Source: Pocillopora verrucosa (taxonomy: Eukaryota > Cnidaria > Anthozoa > Scleractinia > Pocilloporidae). From it: DNA of 64,000 bases. Positions within the stretch are counted from its first letter, which is position 1. Each line of letters begins with the position of its first letter. Location: positions 15,804,317-15,868,316 of the forward strand of contig NC_089312.1 in NCBI RefSeq assembly GCF_036669915.1, read 5' to 3'. Below the pieces are notes generated by a model. It worked only from the letters and a program-made list of their open reading frames with translations. It made no database searches and was not told where the DNA came from. The position numbers were made by a program, and so were the translations under genes. This document shows positions 57,891-64,000 of the stretch, in pieces.

Positions 57891-58436
57891 AAATATGTCC
57901 TTTGCTTCTCTCTCACTTCAATTTGGATCAAACACCTTTTTGCAAAAATGAATTCGTATATGGAAAACCTGTCCGTAGAAAGCTGCACCCGATCATTAGC
58001 CCATGCAAATATGAAATGTTCTATTGGAAAGAAGCTGTCCATTTATATCACGCCGCCGTGCGCCATAGTGTTCAAAACTATGCCTCTTTCCTGGCACATT
58101 GTGAGCCACATTACACTGAAAGTAGATCTGGTTTGATCAAATTGTAGCCGTTTTATATACCATAAAGAGATGAATACCACAAGTATGACTTTTGCTGCTC
58201 CCTCACTTCAGTTAAGATCGAACACCTTCTTTCACAGCTATGAATTCGAATATAGAAAGCTAGTTTTAAACAGGCGTTCGAGATCATTCTTTCAAACAGG
58301 AACTTTTTCTAAAAAAAAAGCGCTATCCATTCATCCTGTGCTACAACGGACGACACTATTCAAATATTGAGGATGCAAAAACGGAAGTTTGAACGACAGT
58401 GTTGATGTATTTGCCTTTCTTTACGCAAATTGTTCG
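57890..58436 (+). repeat. Higher-order repeat, partial unit 3 (monomers A-B)
   Basis: Cores at about 57912 (A) and 58204 (B). The unit then breaks and the upstream block resumes at 58437. Confidence 0.8.
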
Positions 58437-59039
58437 ACGCAATGCAGCCTGGCAATATTATAACTATTTTCAAAGAGCTTATTTTGCTTTAAAGACAGCG
58501 CTGTGCTTAAAATGAGGCTTTCACTTCAATTTCCATTTTTCATAAGATTGGATAAAAAAACTTTGCTAAGTGCCGTGCTTTTTCCTTTATTTCGACTTCC
58601 TCTTCCGTATCTTCTCATTAAATCTTTTGAGATAAAAATTAAAACCATTTCTCAGTAGATTTCAAGTGTCCGTGTTATTGTGTGTGCTTCAAGGGATGTG
58701 TCTTTCACAATTTGCTAAATATGAAAATATGAAAAATGTTTTAATTGTTGTAATCCTGGCGGACAGATTCTAAATGACTAACCCTTAAATGTTGGTCATG
58801 GCACAGTAGAATCTTTGTTCATCGGAAAGCGACATGGAAAAACCAGTTCTTGCTTTTGAAATTTCCCATTTTCTGCCTCTCAGTCTTTGGGGCAGTATTT
58901 TCCAGTAAACTATTAATTGGAATTACTTAAATAACATGTCTTTTACCAGGTAGATTATAAGCTGCATTTTACTGAATATGAACCTTAGCTTTTCCATGTT
59001 TCCAACTTTTTACCGATCAAGAAGAAATGAAATGTGACC
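58437..59039. repeat. Receptor-upstream duplication block, partial copy 3
   Basis: Repeats 57270-57890: 'tttgctttaaagacag', 'aaatgaggctttcacttcaa', 'gcttcaagggatgtgtcttt', 'taatcctggcggacag'. There is no receptor exon with this copy. Confidence 0.8.
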
Positions 59040-60135
59040 TTTGCTTCTCCCTCACTTCAATTTAAATCAAACAGCTTTTTGCAGAAATGAATTTGTATAT
59101 AGAAACCTGTCCGTAAAAAGCTGTACTAGATCATTAGCCCATGCAAGTATAAAATGTTTTTATTTGGATGGAGCTGTCCGTTTATATTTCGCCGCCATGC
59201 GCAACAGTCTTAAAAACTATTCCTCTTACTCAGCACATCGAGTGCCACATGTGACTGAAAGTAGATCTAGTTTGATCAAATTGTAGACGTTTTACATACC
59301 ATAAAGAGATGAATACCACAAATATGACTTTTGCTTCTCCCTCTCTTCAGTTAAGATTGGACACCTTCTTTCACAGCTATGAATTCGAATACAGAAAACC
59401 AGTTTTAAACAGGTGTTTGAGATCATTCTCTCAAACTGGAACGTTTTCTAAAAAAAGCGCTATCCATTCATCCTATGCCACAACGGATGACACTATTCAA
59501 ATATTGAGAATGCAAAAACGGTGGTTTGAACGATAGTGTTGATGTATTTGCCTTTCTTTACCAAAATTGTGTCACATTTCATTGACGTTAGTACTTAACT
59601 ATTTAGCTAATTGACTTCTTACATATTAAATAATAATAGAAATTGAATTGTGCTGGTCCATCACTTCAATTCAGATCGAAAACTATTTTAAAGCTAGTCT
59701 GTAAAGAGGTATTCGAGATCTGATTAGCTCAGAAATGAGCGTTCTAGTTAAGGAGGCACGTGTTCTTAACCACGCACATCATGTGTCACATTTTACCGAA
59801 ATTAATTAAAATATTTTCTCTTTTTACTCCTTTCCAAGATAATTTAACTGTTTACATTCTCTTGTTCTTGTATATTAAAACACCCCTTTGATAGGTACGA
59901 GTAAAGAGCGTCTGTTTTCTCCTCACAATATCACCCCTGAATCAAAGGTCACAAGACTGAAAGAAAATAATCACCAAATAAAGAACCTCCTGATTGTTAA
60001 ACGAATTTTCCTCGTCAGAACCTAGTGACATTTCTAGAGAACAGAAAGGAGAAACATGAACTGTTTAATCAAGGAAGAGTTGTCCATTCATCTCACGTCA
60101 CCATGGACGATATTGAGGATGCAATAACGGTTGTT
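59040..60135 (+). repeat. Higher-order repeat, partial unit 4 (monomers A-B-C and D-like end)
   Basis: Cores at about 59052 (A), 59342 (B) and 59660 (C), then a MITE fragment (59905-60008) and the block 'tcaaggaagagttgtccatt', which matches the D regions at 51124 and 53703. Confidence 0.75.
59905..60008 (-). mobile_element. TTAACCC-family MITE fragment
   Basis: 'cctcacaatatcacccctga', 'atcaaaggtcacaagactga' and 'ctgattgttaaacgaa' match the fragment at 53455-53560, including its broken edges. It was therefore copied with the monomers. Confidence 0.6.
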
Positions 60136-60697
60136 TGTGCCACAGTGTTAAGAGAGTGTCTCTGTAAGAGCGGTCGATTTTGCTTGAGACACGGATTTCG
60201 CTCGTTTCTTGTGTGTTGTAAGGCATTCATGTACCTATACTAAAACAACAATCAGTTTGATCGGATCTCTCTACTTTTCGGAGTTTTACGGAAATTAAAT
60301 TTCACTCGAGCGAAGGCTTGTTGTGACACTTTTCAGGATTTTAATTTCATACAACTTTGAAGGACAATTTACAAAAAACTACGGAACTCAGAAAAAAACA
60401 AATACCACAGCCATGTATATTAACTTTATCTTATCTATCGAGGCGACTTTCGCAGACATCACGTTTCAATCAAGGAAACAGGAAGACTTGAATGACACCT
60501 TATCGGTTCGCCTAAATCACACACGCCAAAACCGATCAAATTCAAGGTAAATTTTTGAAAAAGTGAGGCGTTCTAAACTGATCCAACTAACATAGCTAGG
60601 AAGTAGTTGTCATAGAAAAGGTAACTACAGAAAAAAACTTTGCGGCCCGACCTTTACGAGAACTTTATAACTCCGTGAACTTACTTAATTTTAGGTA
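60136..60697. other. Short gene-free stretch before the inverted-repeat transposon
   Basis: The frame 60323-60550 has no recognisable feature. Nothing else is seen. Confidence 0.5.
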
Positions 60698-60706
60698 ATT
60701 TCCAAG

Positions 60707-62616
60707 ACAAGCGACTAAATACAGGAATGGCTCCGACCTGTGATTGGATGATAAAAATAGTAAAAGTAAATAAGTTATATTTTAACTCCTTGCTCGTGAG
60801 TATTGTTAACCGCGTGTCTCGAAGCGGAACGATGAAATATCAATGCGAAAGAAAACACCGATCTGTCCAACAAGAAATGCTTACTTACGTAGCGAAGGAA
60901 GGCAGCATTTCTCGTTCAGCGAAGTCGTTCAGCGATATTCCGGCGATGAAAAAGTCATCTGCTGACTAGCTCTGCTGACTAAACTCATTTAGTCAGTTCA
61001 GGCGGACGACCAGAGACTGGAGCCATTCCTGTATTTCACCGCTGACAGGAATAGCTCCGACTCAAACGTTTAACAATTTTTTTTTTCAATAATGTTTTAA
61101 TAATTTTTTAAACAATTTTTTTTTCAATAATGTTTTAATAATTTTTCAAACAATTCTTTAAAAAAAACTTTTTTAAAAATTTAAAACTAAACTAGTGAGC
61201 AATTGTTAAACTTCTTTATTCTCTGATGCGTTTCGTCTGACTGTCGTAAACTTCTTCAGGGAGTTTTACAAGTTACGACTAAACGCCTACATTTATAAGC
61301 TATTGTGAGCGGCTATTGCGGGGGCCAATGACCATATGAGCCTTGGCAGGAATAGGTAAAGTTGTGAAAATTTTGAAAATTTCTTTTGAAAATTTTTTAG
61401 GCAAGGTGAGAAATATTTTTGGGAGCCACGGTTTTAGCTAAAAATTTTCAAATTTGAAAAATTGAAGCGGTTTTTTACAGATGATTCCTGGAAAGCAGTT
61501 GGCAAATTAAGTTAGGATGGCTCGTGTACTTTACAGAAAATATGGTTTATGTTCTACTCATCCTTTCTTAAATTTAAGTGGTATAAATACCTTGTCTAAA
61601 ACAGTAGTGTGATACAACAGTAAACGAAATTTACTCGTTCCAATACAGCGTCATGTGATGAACAGCCTTCATTAATTTTAGAACAAGTTTTATGAAATCA
61701 TTGTACTCTTTCTTGTTCCATCACTGAAAACAGTCAAGGTACTTCGGCATGATTCAGTGCGAGAGCTACTGCCACTGGTTTAACTGGTAAGACGTTTTTT
61801 TGGTTTGTTTTGTTTTTCCCTTTTTAGGGCTAGTGGAGTTGTTAGAAATTACCAAGCAAAATCAATCCGCGACTTTCTTCCTTTATATGTTGTGCAAAAA
61901 TAGATGAAGAGCCCGATGAATGAATTTGTCCTTCATGTGAACAATAACCTAAAAAAATCAGTTTTCTATGAAAAAACTCCCTCGATTGCGGCCAAGCCAT
62001 ATTTCTCTACCAGAGCATACTGTAAATTAAAAACATCGGTCGCAGCGTCACGCAACATTGCGTGATTTTCCAAACGTGACATGCAGTTGCTGCATTATTT
62101 TAAGACTTAGAACCTATATGGCCCTGTAGTGATAAAAGAGGGCTTCATTTGCAAGCACTAAAGACTTCAACATAAGAAGAACTTAATAAATCGCTCTTTC
62201 AGTTTTCATCTCCGTGTATAAATTATCTAGCCAGAACGAAAAATAATTAATATACGCATGAGTTGGAGCCATTCCAGTCTGAGGTTAAATACACAAATGA
62301 CTCCCGTCTCTGGTCGTCCGCCTAAACTGACTAAATGAGTTTTGTCAGCGGAGCTTGTCAGTGGATGACTTTTTCATCGCCGAAATATCGCTGAACGACC
62401 TCGCTGAACAAGATAGACTCTGCCTTCTCTTCGTTAGGTAAGTAGCCATTTCTTGTTTGACTCATCGGTGTTTTCGCATTGATATTTCGTTGTTCCGCTT
62501 CGAGACACCAGGTTAGCAATACCCATGAGCAAGGAGTTAAGATGTAACTTATTAACTTTTACTATTTTTTATTATCCAATCACAGGTCGGAGCCATTCCT
62601 GTATTTAGTCGCTAGT
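60707..62616. mobile_element. 1.9-kb inverted-repeat DNA transposon, nonautonomous, MULE-like
   Basis: The ends are inverted copies: 'GCGACTAAATACAGGAATGG' begins at 60711 and its reverse complement ends at 62612. The match continues, with indels, for about 330 bp (arms 60707-61037 and 62272-62616). The 9-bp sequence atttccaag stands directly outside both ends (60698-60706 and 62617-62625), a target-site duplication. A 9-bp duplication with long terminal inverted repeats is typical of Mutator-like elements. No transposase frame is found; the frame 60727-60969 lies inside the left arm. The interior is AT-rich, with a 38-bp tandem pair at 61072-61148 and an internal copy of the end motif at 61017-61037. 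Confidence 0.85.
61072..61148 (+). repeat. AT-rich 38-bp tandem pair inside the transposon
   Basis: 'aacaattttttttttcaata' plus 'atgttttaataattttt' occurs twice in direct succession. Confidence 0.85.
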
Positions 62617-62625
62617 ATTTCCAAG

Positions 62626-64000
62626 TTTGGCCGCCATTTTAAGGGACTTGTCAACATGAAGCGTAACCGATATAAATCAAGCAGGTAGATCTAAAACCGT
62701 CAGAAATACATACGAAAGCAATTCAAATGAACTTTACTTTCAATTCAAGCGGCAAAATTTGAAATTGTTCGTTAAACTTACCATCCCCATGCGACCATTT
62801 CCAACAATTCAAACACTACGACTAGTGTTCGAATTCCCCTCGTCGATTCCACCGTAAGAAATAACCTGTGCCACCCAAGCTTCGACTCGAATGTGAAGTA
62901 CGAATCAAATAACACAACTGCTTCATCTTCGCGGCAATATCACGCTGGTATTTTGATTTTCCGATCGACAAGCACGGTGATCAGGAAACGATCGGTGTGT
63001 TTAACTCATAAACGTGATCGCTGACCAGCCGCTGAGTGAAAACAGTATAGCGCGGGGTGGGGTGGGTGGCGGGCTTATCGTCATAAGATATTCGAATACA
63101 TTCTTAAAAAGCTTTAGGACTATCAGTCTAAACAATGAAGGCATGCTTCGTGGTACAGACAACTTTTATTTTATTTTCATAACTTTCTCCTTTAAATTAG
63201 AGCTGGTATTAAATAATAGAGTTAACAATATATTTTTAACTGGGGTACCCATATAACCTTTTTGCCTGTCATCAGTGGTATAAAATAAGGTGTATTTTCC
63301 ACCAGAATCTTTTATTTATGCCCCATTGCACGGAATGAACACTATACTTAGAATATTTGTACTAAGTAATTTTTGCTGTTCCCAAGAATGTATGCAAAAC
63401 GATAGAGATTTGATTCATTCCACTGACACGTTCTTTTAAGTTATAGCGCGTACAGGTTTTTCCTATCAAAAGTCGCGCGTGCAACACACCGGAATTGAAA
63501 ATTCGTCGTAAAATCGCACGAACCTTAGAATGAGTTTAGGCAACTTTGACTTCAGGCGAGATGAAGTGGATGGTTCAAAGGACCCCCTGAGATTTTTTTC
63601 AGGACTATAACTGAGATTTGTTTTATAACTATGATAATCGTCATCAATAGCGGACAGTGCTTTTTACCCATTGTTGTCATCATTATCGTTATCACGCCGG
63701 AAGAAGTATAAAGCCGGCATGTCTCCTTACCCAACTACACAGAAAATTGTTCTCTCTTTTGCTCCCCTTGGATCCTGGAAACTGTTACTATTAAGACGAT
63801 CAACAAGAAAGCCTTTATAATTATTGAAACTTTTGATTAACAGAATGTAAGAAAAAATCGGTAGGGAGAGTTATTCGCCTATCTTATAACCTGAACGATA
63901 GTTTTCAATAAAACAAATACCCCTTAATTCAATTACCTTAGTTGTCTCGTGTTTACAAGTGGCGTTTCTGGGGACCGTAGATTCTTCTCTGATTCTTCTT
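62626..64000. other. Right edge of the window, no recognisable gene
   Basis: The frames at 63014-63256 and 63552-63734 (-) show no family features. A G-rich patch (63053-63072) and a short GATAATCGT-type repeat at about 63630-63695 are present. Confidence 0.55.

Noticed and set aside
59041..59536. Repeated frames around 50.2, 52.5, 57.9 and 59.0-59.5 kb with similar peptides
   Set aside because: They are reading frames in satellite-like monomers. Frames open and close independently between copies, and the starts are not conserved.
60727..60969. 80-codon frame considered as a transposase piece
   Set aside because: It lies entirely inside the left terminal inverted repeat, and no transposase motif is visible.

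Overview
This window is animal nuclear DNA, most likely from a cnidarian of the anthozoan (coral or sea-anemone) type. The genes have spliceosomal GT-AG introns and metazoan families (UBLCP1, SMIM12, a GT43 glucuronyltransferase, a ShK-VWA secreted protein, class A peptide-type GPCRs). The DNA is AT-rich and full of short fold-back and MITE-like repeats. No species name can be given from sequence alone.

Layout. 1-3360 (+): last six exons of UBLCP1. 3361-6006: intergenic, with one 110-bp tandem duplication. 6007-6336 (-): SMIM12, head-to-head across 234 bp with a four-exon B3GAT3-type glucuronyltransferase at 6571-9848 (+). 9849-11755: intergenic, one weak candidate exon. 11756-16231 (-): a five-exon gene for a small secreted protein with signal peptide, ShK domain and VWA domain. 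16232-31817: about 15.6 kb with no recognisable gene, only repeats. 31818-56933: a cluster of five related class A (rhodopsin-family, peptide-receptor-like) GPCR loci. Two are on + (31818-32948 and 39169-40296, single coding exon). Three are on - (41179-42781, the pseudogene 47792-49242, and 55438-56933), each with a short N-terminal exon separated by a phase-1 intron from the seven-TM exon. 56934-64000: repeats, including a 1.9-kb inverted-repeat transposon with a 9-bp target-site duplication.

The GPCR cluster looks like active birth and death of receptor genes. There is a tandem 1.7-2.0 kb noncoding duplication between the two + receptors, and a duplicated receptor-plus-upstream block (47.8-50.1 kb versus 55.4-57.9 kb). 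A frameshifted receptor copy and a 107-bp stray 3' receptor fragment are also present. Between and beyond the last two receptors lies a diverged array of about 280-bp monomers, arranged as a higher-order repeat of about 2.4 kb that carries remnants of a LINE reverse transcriptase. This repeat-driven receptor duplication is the most unusual feature of the window.

The intact receptors keep the disulfide cysteines, D/E-R-F, CW(L/F)P and NPxxY motifs, so they should be functional G-protein-coupled receptors; the ligand cannot be read from sequence. UBLCP1, SMIM12 and B3GAT are housekeeping genes that happen to be neighbours.
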